Below, in pieces: positions 20,916 to 32,470 of a DNA stretch of 64,000 bases. Under the pieces are notes generated by a model. That model did no database searches. It worked only from the letters and a program-made list of their open reading frames with translations, and was not told where the DNA came from. The stretch comes from Hymenopus coronatus (lineage: Eukaryota > Arthropoda > Insecta > Mantodea > Hymenopodidae). The translations under genes were made by a program, and so were the position numbers. The stretch lies in contig CM060900.1 in NCBI GenBank assembly GCA_030762935.1, positions 113,835,620 to 113,899,619 of the forward strand. Direction: 5' to 3'. Position 1 is the stretch's first letter. Each line of letters begins with the position of its first letter.

Positions 20916-21545
20916 TTAGTTTGTAAATGCTGCCATTACATTATTTAAATCACCTACAAGTACTTGTACATAGTCATTAACCTTGAAGGCTCAAGCAAAT
21001 GATCTAAAACTTTTGTTGCTATTGTATCACCAGTTTCTATTGCCATAATAAAGTCAAATTTATAGTCATACAACAGCAAACTTTTAAATTGTCTTCTACT
21101 CTATCTTTAACATTGGGATTCATGCGATCTACATGTGTAATTACTCTACTTCCAAAGTGGCCACTCAAATACATCACAACGAGTTAATTCGGGATGAAAC
21201 AAGGTGAGCTCTAGGTTTTATTTAGATTGAAATTCTAATATTGGTTCTGTTACAGCCTGCAATTTTGCGAAACAAGACTCCTTCTTGCCTGGATATTTCA
21301 AATTTATCGCTAAAAACATATTATTCTCGAAAATATGACAAATTCTCAAAACTTCGCGAAAAAATAAATCTTTAAATCATTTCAAAATTTTGTCAAATGG
21401 ATACGGCCTTCGTTTCGCAACCCTAAGAGCAAAATAAAGTAACTTTTAATCTGGCATCTGGTATTGTTTTAAACAGCGCTCGAATTTGTAAAATATCAAT
21501 AATATATTGATTCCAGAAATTTAAGAGAAATCACGTTTGGAATGA
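20916..21545 (-). pseudogene. Unidentified multi-frame coding relic
   Basis: On the minus strand, protein-like stretches follow one another in shifting frames with few gaps. From high to low coordinates: FWNQYIIDILQIRALFK and IPDARLKVTLF (about 21440-21530), RRPYPFDKILK (about 21380-21430), EVLRICHIFENNMFLAI and YPGKKESCFAKLQ to a stop at 21218, GHFGSRVITHVDRMNPNVKD (about 21090-21175), YDYKFDFIMAIETGDTIATK (about 21000-21085) and VQVLVGDLNNVMAAFTN ending at a TAA at 20916. At least four frame changes and several stops are needed, so it is dead. The composition is that of a real globular protein rather than chance translation. I recognise no family; a host pseudogene, transposon protein or endogenous virus gene are all possible. 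Weaker possible continuation upstream reaches about 22110. Confidence 0.55.
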
Positions 21546-22154
21546 GATCAATTCACGTGTATAGCGAGATTCTTGGAACAAGAGTATGACCTTAAACACA
21601 CACACTCACGTACATACACACTCTCTCTTGTGTGCAGCGAGATGTCAGATGTTTTCATGTTTGGCCCCATATTAATGAAATAATCATTTTGTTTCTGCGT
21701 TATAATTTCTGAGTTTTTGGGCCCGTGATGTGCAGGATTAGCTTTAAAAATATTATAAGCTTATGTTGATAACACAGTAATTTTTCAGGATATTAGACAA
21801 AATTTAATCATTGAATATTTGGCCCACAATGATGAAGATTTGCACTATTTATTTTTCTCTTCGAAGTTAGCCATAAGCACATTTTCTGTGAAAATATTTT
21901 GAACATGCTTTGGCTTACAGCAAAAAATGAAGTTATTAAATACTGATTCAGATTATTTTATACGTTTTTTGGTAGAAGTTCTAATGTTACTCCTGCGACT
22001 TATTAAATTTCACTTGGTTCTTCCATTTAATTTTCTTCTAAATTCATATTTGCTGTCATTGAATCTTTATGTTGGTTATACTAAACAGAAGAATAACGTT
22101 TTAGATCAAAGAAAGCAGAAGGCTGCCAATGTAACGTACGTTAACTCTATGGCA
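21546..22154 (-). other. Possible upstream extension of the 20.9-21.5 kb relic
   Basis: Minus-strand pieces such as YEFRRKLNGRTK and ISRRSNIRTSTKKRIK (about 21940-22060) and AHHGPKNSEIITQKQNDYF (about 21660-21740) look mildly coding, but are separated by stops and a CA/GT-rich patch near 21600. The overlapping plus-strand frame 21927-22226 runs into a SINE. I would not call a gene here without a database match. Confidence 0.3.
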
Positions 22155-22262
22155 GCCCGCCTTGGTAGTGTGGTGGTAGCGTGTCTGCCTCACATTCAAA
22201 AGGTGGTGAGTTCGAATCTCGCTTAGGGTGAATTACCCGGATAAGGCTTTTTTCGGGGTTAG
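22155..22262 (+). repeat. SINE-V fragment with well-kept head
   Basis: GCCTTGGTAGTGTGGTGGTA with loop CTGCCTCACATTC and B box GAGTTCGAATCTC. The order TAGTGT(A/G)GTGGT...CGCCTCACAC...GGTTCGA is that of tRNA-Val(CAC), which is why the family is called tRNA-Val-like. The copy stops soon after CGGGGTTAG. Confidence 0.75.
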
Positions 22263-23690
22263 TTAGTGTCAATGCACTTGTCAACTCAGATAAGCGTAAA
22301 ACATTAAAAATAGCATAAATATTTAAATTTGGACACATGGTTGAGCACAAATAGACGTATGAAGCATGACAATAATGACAGTTAAAATGTTTGTATGGAA
22401 AATATGAAACGAGTGGAGCCAGTTTCATAAACATACTTGCGTCTTAATTACTACCATTGTACTCTCGTTGCATAATATACTATTAAAGTAATATTATATA
22501 ATTATGTTCTATCACTAATAATACACTAATTTAATTGCCTCTATAGCCGTTTAGAAACATTAGTTGCTTTTTAATTAATACTTAAATGTCTTATGCATGC
22601 TAAACGCAACAATTAAAAGCAATTCTTCCCTCCTTTCAAATATTAAGTTGTGTTTCAAATAACGTTAGAATTATATTTATTATAAGTAAATAATGCATTT
22701 GGGATATGTAAAAACTTAAATTCACCGCACGTTTATCTGTTTATGCAAAAAACATTGGTCTACGAAGCGGTTTTTGAGCAGAGAAGACAAAACAAAGCCA
22801 GGTGGAATCAGTACAGTTGATCAGGCATGAAAAATTTCACAATTGCATTTATATGATAGTAGACATTTAAGCATATAATTTTAATTGCTTTCTCACAGAA
22901 ACCGTGACTAGGACAGTAGTTGGATAGGTAGAGCCACACTGATGGGTAGAGTCAGGTGATCTCAAAATAATTTGGGGGTTTTCTCCCCCGCTGGGACGAC
23001 TGAGTGTATATCCTTATATCATCATCATCCCGCGGAGGGAAAATGGCAACACCAGCTTGGTATAACCATTGTCTGAACACTGCGGTCGGATTGTGGTCTC
23101 TCCCACAATTCCGTCCGGCCATTGAACGACCTTCGGGTTCGGTACTTGTCATCATCATTCATATCTGTAATATTAGTATGCAAACTTGTGGTTTGTAGAG
23201 ATAGTGGCTAATGTATGATGTACTAGTTAGTGTCTTTCATCGTGGACTGAACAAATATATACATTTTGAGAGATTTGGGAATGAATTCCCTATGATATTT
23301 TTTAAGCAAAGTCTATACTGAGAAAAGCTTCTCTTCGTATAACTACCAGTAGATAAGAGCTCCGTTTCATGTTCCTCTACAGATGAATGAATTTGGGAGT
23401 AGCACATCCTCGATGCTTACGAAAAAATATCTTACCGGTAGTTTGGCACACAATTCATAAGAAAGAAAGAGTAGCTAAGTTGTGTCACGTCACCTCTCTA
23501 GTCGTATGAGCGGATAGTGAATGTACCGACAAGCCCCTGTGTCTAAGGGCATCAATTCCCGTAGTGCTGTTAACTTGCAATCCTTCAAATGTTACTCCGT
23601 CTACTCTCTGTAATTATAAACATATTACTATTTATGTACATACTAGTTTGCCTAACCGCCCCTGTTTGACGTGTGCAGTCATCTCTTCGT
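22263..23690. other. Mostly unassigned; short repeat scraps
   Basis: AT-rich. A short segment at about 22905-22945 (CTAGGACAGTAGTTGGATAG) matches the tail region of the tRNA-like fragment at 39924. A GC-richer patch at 23000-23160 is of unknown origin. No gene is supported. Confidence 0.4.
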
Positions 23691-26275
23691 GCGTTAAAAA
23701 GTCACACCAGAGTGTGAAATGACAGTAAAGCGGATTAAAGTGAAATAATAGTGAAACTGAACTATATTACAGTAGAGAAATGAAGTGTCAGTGACATTAT
23801 TTTAAGTTACACTAGAGAGGGTAGTAATAGTGAAACTGAACTGCCACACTAGAGAGCTCAAGTGACAGTAAAACAGAACTGTGCCATACAAAAGAAGTAC
23901 AGTGGCAATGAAACTGAACCTTGTCACACTAGGAAAGTGAAGTGACATTGAAACTGAATTGTCACACTAAAGAAGTAAAGAGGCAGTGAAACTGAACTAC
24001 GTCACACTAAAGAAGCGAAGTGACAGTGAAACTGAACTGTTTCACACTACATAGAGAAGTAAAGCAACAGTGAAATTAAACTGTCACAACAAAAAGTGAG
24101 GACCACTAAAACTGAACTATGTCACATTAAAAAAGGGAAGTGACAGTGAAACTCAACTATATCACACTTGAGAAGTGAATTGACAGTAAAATTGAACTAT
24201 GATACACTGGGGAAGTGAAGTGACAGTAAAACCGAACTATGTCACACTAGAGAAGTGAAGTGATAGTGAAAATGATCTATGCCACCTAAAGAAGTGAAGT
24301 GACAGTGAAACTGAGCTTACATCACACTAGAGAAGTGAGGTGGCAGTGAAAATGAGCTTACATCACACTAGAGAAGTGAAGTGACAGTGAAACTGAGCTA
24401 CATGACACTAAAGAAGTGAAGCGACAGTGAAACTGAGCTACATCACACTAAAGAAGTGAAGTGACAGTGAAACTGAGCTTACATCACACTAAAGAAGTGA
24501 AGTGACAGTGAAACTGAGCTACATCACATTAAAGAAGTGAAGTGACAGTGAAACTGAGCTACATCACACTAAAGAAGTGAAGTGACAGTGAAACTGAGCT
24601 ACATCACACTAAAGAAGTGAAGTTACAGTGAAACTGAGCTACATCACACTACAGAAGTGAAGTGACAGTGAAACTGAGCTTACATCACACTAAAAAAGTG
24701 AAGTGACAATGAAACTGAGCTACATCACACTAGAGAAGTGAAGTGACAGTGAAACTGAGCTACATCACACTAGAGAAGTGAAGTGACAGTGAAACTGAGC
24801 TACATCACACTAAAGAAGTGAAGTGACAGTGAAACTGAGCTACATGACACTAAAGAAGTGATGTGACCGTGAAACTGAGCTACATCACACTAAAGAAGTG
24901 AAGTGACAGTGAAACTGAGCTACATCACACTACAGAAGTGAAGTGACAGTGAAACTGAGCTTATATCACACTAAAGAAGTGAAGTGACAATGAAACTGAG
25001 CTACATCACACTAAGGAAGTGAAGTGACAGTGAAACTGAGCTACATCACACTAGAGAAGTGAAGTGACAGTGAAACTGAGCTTACATCGCACTAAAGAAG
25101 TGAAGTGACAGTGAAACTGAGCTTACATCACACTAAAGAAGTGAAGTGACAGTGAAACTGAGCTACATCACACTAGAGAAGTGAAGTGACACTGAAACCG
25201 AGCTTATATCACACTAGAGAAGTGAAGTGACAGTGAAACCGAGCTACATTACACTAGAGAAGTGAAGTAACAGTGGCACTGAGCTACATCACACTAGAGA
25301 AGTGAAGTGATAGTGAAACCGAGCTACATCACACTAGAGAAGTGAAGTAACAGTGAAACTGAGCTACATCACACTAGAGAAGTGAAGTGATAGTGAAACC
25401 GAGCTTACATCACACTAGAGAAGTGAAGTAACAGTGAAACCGAGCTTACATCACACTAGAGAAGTGAAGTGATAGTGAAACCGAGCTACATCACACTAGA
25501 GAAGTGAAGTAACAGTGAAACCGAGCTTACATCACACTAGAGAAGTGAAGTAGCAGTGAAACCGAGCTTACATCACACTAGAGAAGTGAAGTGACAGTGA
25601 AACTGCGCTACATCACACTAGAGAAGTGAAGTAAAAGTGAAACTGAGCTTACGTCACACTAGAGAAGTGAAGTGACAGTGAAACTGAGCTTACATCACAC
25701 TAAAGAAGTGAAGTGACAGTGAAACTGAGCTACATCACACTAGAGAAGTGAAGTGACAGTGAAACCGAGCTTACATCACACTAGAGAAGTGAAGTGACAG
25801 TGAAACTGAGCTACATCACACTAGAGAAGTGAAGTGACAGTGAAACTGAGCTTACATCACACTAGAGAAGTGAAGTGACAGTGAAACTGAGCTACATCAC
25901 ACTAGAGAAGTGAAGTGACAGTGAAACTGAGCTTACATCACACTAGAGAAGTGAAGTGACAGTGAAACTGAGCTACATCACACTAGAGAAGTGAAGTGAC
26001 AGTGAAACTGAGCTACATCACACTAGAGAAGTGAAGTAACAGTGAAACTGAGCTACATCACACTAGAGAAGTGAAGTGACAGTGAAAATAAAGTATGTCA
26101 CACAAGAGAACTGAAGTGACAATGAAACTGAACTATGCGATAATAAGGAAGTAAACAGAGAGCGAAACTGAACTATGTGGCAGTAGAGAAGTAAAGTGAC
26201 AGTGAAACTGAACTATGTCACACTAAGGAAGTGAACTGACAGTAGCACTGGACTACGTCACGCTAGAGAAGTGTG
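23690..26275. repeat. 40-41 bp minisatellite, about 60 units
   Basis: Long array of the unit AGCTACATCACACTAGAGAA plus GTGAAGTGACAGTGAAACTG, alternating with 41-bp units that have an extra T (AGCTTACATC). Unit variants include AAAGAA versus AGAGAA, ACTGAG versus ACCGAG and GACAG versus AACAG or ATAG. Units at both edges (before about 24250 and after about 26090) are strongly diverged while the middle is nearly uniform, as expected from unequal exchange. There is no long open frame and no spacer-repeat alternation. Confidence 0.95.
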
Positions 26276-27287
26276 CACAAGTAGTAACACTGCACAAGTC
26301 ACAGTACACATTGGTCACATTCGTTGCAAGACAAGGAACTGCTCAGGATCCAAGTTGGATAGATAGTTGAAGACGAAATGTGAAAAATGTGCCTCTGTGA
26401 GACAGTAAAAATACACAAGTCGTGATCAGTTGTGCGAAAAGGTGGCACTCAAGAGATTGTTGGTAAACGCTAATCACTACCCAGAGTGTAACGTTAATTG
26501 GTTGCAGCAGCTTGGTGAGCACGCGTGCGGCGATAAAAACCTCAGGGTCTCCCTGTCTACTGGACCTCTGTTTGATAAAGGCTTGAAAGCAACACAACAC
26601 TATGTAATTTTCAGCGCATTTAGCGTCCAGCTGCGTGAACAAAACCATACTTAAGAGTTTTAGAAGAACAGCTTAAATACCGTCTGGTGCCATATATTTC
26701 CAAAAGTAATCAATGCAATAACCTACAGAACTAAGACAAAATAGAGTTGTTCTGGTCTCCGTTTACATTGCAAATAATTATTACTTTTTAGCGAAAGGCA
26801 ATGACTATCAAGAAGTGGGTTGTATGCATATTAGAGGGCATAAAACATCATTTTTGATACACACAGTGAACCTTGTGATCTCCAGGGCAAATTTTTATGC
26901 TCGTGCGCAGTTTTTACCACGTAAATTAATGAACGTGCGCAGGCAATTTTAAAAGTTCTGCTCTGTTGTAAAAATGGAATTGAATTTTGTTTATGTTGTT
27001 CTGTTGGAAGTTGCCGGCAGCGTATACAAATTGCTTCTCTTCTCTACAATATGTGTTTGCCGTTTTTATTCCTAGCAATGAATTAGAAGCCGTCCTGTCG
27101 AAAATGCCACCTGCAAACACGGGAGCAAAGAGAAGAAAAGTGATACATTTTCAACATTGATAACCTCCGGCTTATGTTCAGAAAACAAATAATTTTTCCT
27201 AATGTCCCTTATATGCTAATTTTATTCATGGAATTTCATCAGTAAAGAGGAATGATATACAGTTTTAGTATAAAAAGCTTATTTGGC
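26276..27287. other. No recognised gene or repeat
   Basis: Overlapping frames at 26343-26648 (minus) and 26430-26654 (plus) occur in a stretch of balanced composition next to the minisatellite. Neither has a recognisable motif, and each is the antisense of the other. Confidence 0.35.
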
Positions 27288-27290
27288 TAA

Positions 27291-28929
27291 GGGCCGGTTG
27301 GACGAACTCGGAATAAACCTCTGTTAGACGTTATTCCATGGTTATGTGTTAAATTGTGTTGTACGACAAAGGAACAGAGACTATCAAGGGAATAAACATG
27401 GAATAACTTATTCCATGATTCCTTGCAGGGATAAACCGATATTCCGAGAATAGTGTATGAAAAGTAAATGGCCGCTTGGGTACTCGACACAATTTTGACC
27501 CATATTTAACTGATATAAATGATTAATTTCTTTATAATATGTTTTTAAGGACATATTATACCTAAATACAATATGTTGTAGAGATAAATGTACACGGCTA
27601 TAATGAGATTAAAGTTGAGAAAGGATATCACACAGACAACTTGGTGGTCAAAAGATAAATATGACCAGAAGATAGTTAAAATAAAATGTCATTTATAAAA
27701 CAGTAAAATCTACCTACAATATCACCATCAAAATACTTCTATTTTTATGGAAATAATTAAATTTAATCCAAACAAAGATAAATATAAAACAGTGTAGTGC
27801 AGCAATTCACCAGCGCAATGCATAGCGTTGTAAACAGTGAGGTTACGTTTTATTGATGAAATACAAAGGATAGGTTACTTCTAGGGCAATATGCTTCAAA
27901 ATGTAAGATAGCCACAAGTGTTAATGTTAGCGACATTCTGTACTATATTCAGATTTTGGAGGTTATGTGCAAGTTTAAAAACGATAGCACTACAAGCTTT
28001 GTGATGTAGGGAGGAGATGCCCAGATTAAAAGATGCCTTCAGAGCTCGTAAATCTAAATATATTATTTTACTATAAATTCATAATTTTTCGTATTATATG
28101 TTGTAGGTTTAAACATTGGAGACACTTTTGATTGAATAGAGAATACCTTCCGTAAACTATAATGTTCTCGGTTTCATTGGTTTGGTTACCAATTTCTAGC
28201 TGCTGTATCAAATATTACCATCATCAAAGAGTGAACTGTAATGGGAACGGTTTAATGTACTATTCGACATAGCTACTAATATTTCTGTTGGTTAATAATA
28301 CCTTTATAGCAAATTGTTTTTGTACTTATCTTGGTGCAATGATTCAATTATGCATAACTTAAGTTGATAGTGGACTTGGCAACACTAAAGTGTAATTTTC
28401 AAAATTCGCTTACTAAGTATTTTGATGAAGAAAATGCAGAAATCAGGCTAAGTACTTTAGCTGTTTTGAGTACAGAAACGGAAATATGTCATATATCAGC
28501 ACAAGATACAGCTTTGCACATGTGGTATGATTTCATTCCCATACTCCTAACCTATCGCAAGAAGTCACAGTATACATACGTGTTTATGTTTTGTAAAGTG
28601 TATAGCAATTCCACATCTGAACACACTTATGAACATTCATAATTATTTCATAGTACCGTAAGTAGTTAAAAGAAGAAATAATATATAGTTTAGGATCAGC
28701 TGATTGTGAAAACAATGCAAATTTTCAGCAAAATAAAGCAGTAATTACGTATCAAGTTGGCTATGAATGACTCGCAAAATAGCCAACATTAGTTTTAAAT
28801 CTACAAATAGTCGAATAGATATCTAAGGAATAAAATTGCATCGTGCAACCCGGCACCACATTTATACCGTGAATAGTATATTCCAAGAATAACTATTCCA
28901 GGATTTATTCCGAGTTCGTACAACCGGCC
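27291..28929 (+). mobile_element. PIF/Harbinger-like non-autonomous transposon, copy 1 of dimer
   Basis: Starts GGGCCGGTTGGACGAACTCG and ends with the inverse CGAGTTCGTACAACCGGCC. The inner terminal part carries further dyads built on GGAATAA and TATTCC. The left flank is TAA (27288-27290). Trinucleotide TAA/TTA target duplications and GGGCC-type ends fit PIF/Harbinger. No transposase is encoded; a 92-codon frame at 28364 has no motif and is broken in the second copy. It joins directly to copy 2, sharing GGCC. Confidence 0.8.
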
Positions 28930-30604
28930 GCTTGTACGAACTCGGAATAAACCTCTGTTAGACGTTATTCCATGGTTACGTGCTAAATTGTGTTGTACGA
29001 CAACGGAATAGAGACTATCAAGGGAATAAACATGGAATAACTTATTCCGTGATTCCTTGCGGGGATAGGCCGATATTCCGAGAATAGGGTACAAAAAGTA
29101 AAATGGCCGCTTGTTTTCTGGACACAATTTTGACCCATATTTGACCGATATAATCGATTAATTTCTTTATAATATGTTTTAAGGACATATTATAGCTAAA
29201 TACAATATGCTATAGAGGTAGTCCGATAAATGAAGACTGCTATAATGAGATTAAAGTTGTGAAAGTATATCACACTGAGATAACTTGCCGGCTATAAGGC
29301 ATAAGACAAGAAGTTAGTTAAAGCAAACTTGCATTTATAAAACAGAAAAACCTACCTATTGCCATCAAAATACCGCTATTTCTATGGTAACAATTACATT
29401 TGATCCTACCCAAGATAAATTTAAAATAGTACATAGCAATTCACCAGTACAACGCATAGCGTTGTAAAGCATGAGGTTACGTTTTATTGACGAAATACAA
29501 ACAATTGGCTACTTCCAGGACAATATGTTTCAAAACGTAACATAGCCACAAGTGTTAATGTTAGCGGTGCCATAAGTAGTTAAAGCGGGCGTTAAACACT
29601 GCCAAAAAATGTACTATAATCATATTTTTGAGGTTAGGTGCAAGTTTAACAGCGATAACATTACAAGTTTTTTGATAAAGGGAGGAGATGCCCAGATTAA
29701 AAGACGCCTTCAGAGCTCGCAAATATAATATATATTATTATTTTACAATAAATTAATAATTTTTCGTATTACATGCAGTGGGTTTAATATATTAGAAACA
29801 ATTTTGATTGAATAGACGATACCTTCCGTAAGATATAATGTTCTCCGTTTTATTAGTTTGGTTGACCATTTCAAACTGTTGTATTAAATATTGCCATCAG
29901 CAAAGTGCGAACTGTAATGGGAACGGTTTAATCCACTATTCGACATAGCTACTAATTGTTTTGTTGGTTGATAATACCTGTATAGCAAATTGCTTATGCA
30001 CTTGATCTTGGTGCAACGATTCTATTATGCATATCTTAAGTTGATAGTAAGGTTGGCAACAGCTAAAATTTAATTTTCAAAATTCGATTACTAAGTATTT
30101 TACAGAATACAATTACAGAATCCAGGCTAAGTACGCTAGTTGTTTTGAGGACAGAAACGGAAATATGTCATATATCAGCACAAGATACAACTTTACAATA
30201 TGTGAAGGTTTCATTCCCATACTCCTAACCTATCGCAAGAAGTCACAGTATATGTGTTTATGTTTTGTAAAGTATATAGCAATTCTGCATCCGAATACGC
30301 TGGTGAACATTTATAATTATTTCATAGCACCGTAAGTAGTTAAAATAAGAAATAATACATAGTTTAGGAACAGCTAATTGTGAAAATAATGCAAATTTTC
30401 AGCAAAATAAAGCAGAAATTACGAATCAAGTTGGCCATGCATGACTTGCAGCACAGCCAACATTAGTTTTAAATCTGCAAACAGTCGTATAGATATCTAA
30501 GGAATAAAATTACGTCGTACAACTCGTCACCATATTTATACTGCGAATAGTGTATTCCAAGAATAACTATTCCAAGATTTATTCCGAGTTCGTACAACCG
30601 GCCC
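28926..30604 (+). mobile_element. PIF/Harbinger-like non-autonomous transposon, copy 2 of dimer
   Basis: Head-to-tail second copy, beginning GGCCGCTTGTACGAACTCGG and ending CGTACAACCGGCCC, followed by TAA (30605-30607). It parallels copy 1 along its length with scattered differences, plus one insertion at about 29569-29610 consisting only of a SINE-M tail. There is no target duplication between the two copies. Confidence 0.8.
29569..29610 (+). repeat. SINE-M tail-only insertion
   Basis: GTGCCATAAGTAGTTAAAGC followed by GGGCGTTAAACACTGCC and A residues. Copy 1 of the dimer lacks it at the matching place (about 27935), so it arrived after the two copies diverged, or was lost from copy 1. It contains no tRNA head or body. 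Confidence 0.75.
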
Positions 30605-30639
30605 TAACTAAACCCAAAGATAAGATAATAAAACTTTGG

Positions 30640-31000
30640 GAAAGGGGGGGGGGGTTACGGACCTCCGACAAATCAGAGTAAAAGTCTTCTTGTGCAAACC
30701 TAATAGAAAGACTGCTTTCATTGTTTCTTAAAGTCTGAATAAGCTGCAGTAGTATCTTAATTCCAATGGCAGCATCCTTTGCTAGATCTTCGCTGGTTAT
30801 GGAAGAGTAACTCTCTTTCTTGCTGGAATGAGCAGTCAAAGAGGATCAACAAGGCAGTTTCCACATTCTTATTTGCACATTCTACCGCTGGGATCATTTT
30901 ACAAGTGTTCATTTTCACTTTGATGTTGCAGACCGAGCTGAAATCTTTATAGTGAAAGTAGATTGAAAACACAATACCTATGCTTGGGCTTTCTCCTCCA
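30640..31000 (-). pseudogene. Unidentified coding relic
   Basis: On the minus strand YGGESPSIGIVFSIYFHYKD and CKMIPAVECANKNVETALLI lead to LFDC, and one frame over AHSSKKESYSSITSEDLAKD, AAIGIKILLQLIQTLR and LSIRFAQEDFYSDLSE follow. The pieces overlap at a single frameshift near 30840. The composition is protein-like, but I recognise no family. It lies directly beside the transposon dimer and next to an RNase H relic, so a transposon origin is likely but unproven. Confidence 0.4.
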
Positions 31001-31439
31001 TAGGCTCAAGCTTCAAGACGAAAAGGTATTTAAAATTAAAACGTTTTTCAATACTATTTCATTCTGGTATATATCGGTGTTTAGAAATTATTAAACGAGA
31101 GAATTTACAAAAATGTGCAACTTTTATCTGTCAAGTTTTTTAAAAATTAAAACATGTCTGCAGCCGATTATCACTTCACTATAAGAAATCTTGGTTGAGA
31201 GTTATATTTAGTGCGGTCTTGCGTACAGCTACTTGTGCCTCGGTGCTGGAGAAGTCTACTATCAGCGCCTGGCATAGTAGCAGGCAGCTGATTGTTGAGC
31301 GTAAGACTTACGTAATGCCAGCCGTTATAACTTAAAACTTCATATATTTTCCCCAGTGAATAATGACCCAAAGGGAGAGAACGCCGAGATGTTATTTTTT
31401 TGATTTCGATTTATTTTCATCACCTATTAAAATTGCAGC

Positions 31440-31900
31440 TTAATCTATGACATCAATGTGACAATGGCCCTTTGTTAGTAGAGCCCTACTTCACATCGAT
31501 GTTTCTTGAAGTGGCCATGTTCAGAAATTTCCTTTTCCTGTTCTATCTAATCTCCAGACAGACGAAATAAAAAAAGAGTATGATATAGACCTAAGACCAG
31601 TCCAGAATAGGTTTTCCCACCTGAGTCGCTGATTTTTCTTCCGTCATGCTTTTACCGAGGTTTCAGCAGTACAATTACTGATTCCGACCATGGACTTATA
31701 GCCAACATAGGGTATTCAAGTACCCGATTTAGCCAACTGATTAGCTTTTTCAGTTCTGTTGATGCCCTAATGTTCTGGCAGCCAGCACATATCGAGCCTG
31801 TTGTGAGAAGACAAGGCAATCAGGACATTTAGTCATTCCCAATCAAACTTCGATTTTACGTTGTCTGAGGAGGGTATTTTTAAAAGCCTCTACACATGAA
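31440..31900 (-). pseudogene. LINE RNase H domain relic
   Basis: Minus-strand relic of the C-terminal RNase H region of a non-LTR retrotransposon. Readable pieces: VKSKFDWE, LNVLIALSSHN, LDMCWLPEH then GINRTEKANQLAKSGT (family pattern WVPGHxGIxGNEKADxLAxxG), and further on RALLTKGHCH (family pattern LLTGHC). Three or more in-frame stops interrupt it. The jockey-like LINE at 48-51.8 kb lacks RNase H, so this comes from a different element. Confidence 0.6.
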
Positions 31901-32239
31901 CCAATCTGCGGATGTGCTGGGAATTAGCAAATCGGATCGTGTTTAGGCCTGCTACCCAATCTTTACGAGGTTGGGTTGCTGACTTGACACAAGAATTCTG
32001 GACACCCCCGCTCCAATGCCCTGCATGCTGGGTCATGTGGAAGGCTGTAGGGCCGATATCCCAATTGTAAAGAGTGAAAAAGCTGGTGAGAAGAGCTTAT
32101 TCGTGTTAAAATACTTGTTGAAGTGAAGTGTCTTTTGTATTTTATTTTTAGATTGGTTTTCATAATATTCCTTTAACTACGGCATAAAATAAAATGTTTT
32201 AATTACATAAAGGTTAGACTGATTTACCGTTATGGATTC
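31901..32239. other. No recognised gene or repeat
   Basis: May include further upstream decay of the RNase H relic; nothing readable remains. Confidence 0.35.
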
Positions 32240-32470
32240 CTTCGGGCAGTTATAAATAACCAAGCAGCTTTCGGACGGAAAATACTTAACATGGCTTCCT
32301 TCGAAAGGGATGTAATTCCGTTGGTCCCGTGTTGTAGATTTATGCCACGTAAAAGAACCTCAAGCCTGATAAAGAGGTCTATAAGCAAAACTAACCGGTT
32401 TTTCACGCCCAGTATAGAATGTGGCGCTGAGACTCGTAGCAGTTAAAGAGCGTCCACAAATAAAATACCG
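32240..32470 (+). repeat. SINE-Q, head-truncated copy
   Basis: Body blocks ATGGCTTCCTTCGAAAGGGA, CGTTGGTCCCGTGTTGTAG, AAAAGAACCTCAAGCCTGAT, TTTCACGCCCAGTATAGAAT and GCAGTTAAAGAGCGTCCACA match the full copy at 35041. The tRNA-Gln-like head is absent. Confidence 0.7.

Noticed and set aside
23690..26275. Regular direct repeats resembling a CRISPR array
   Set aside because: Units are contiguous with no unique spacers, and the context is eukaryotic; it is a minisatellite.
26343..26654. Overlapping frames on both strands next to the minisatellite
   Set aside because: Antisense of each other, with no motif and no splice evidence.
28364..28642. 92-codon frame in the Harbinger-like element as a transposase
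   Set aside because: No DDE or Myb-like motif, and the frame is broken in the sister copy.
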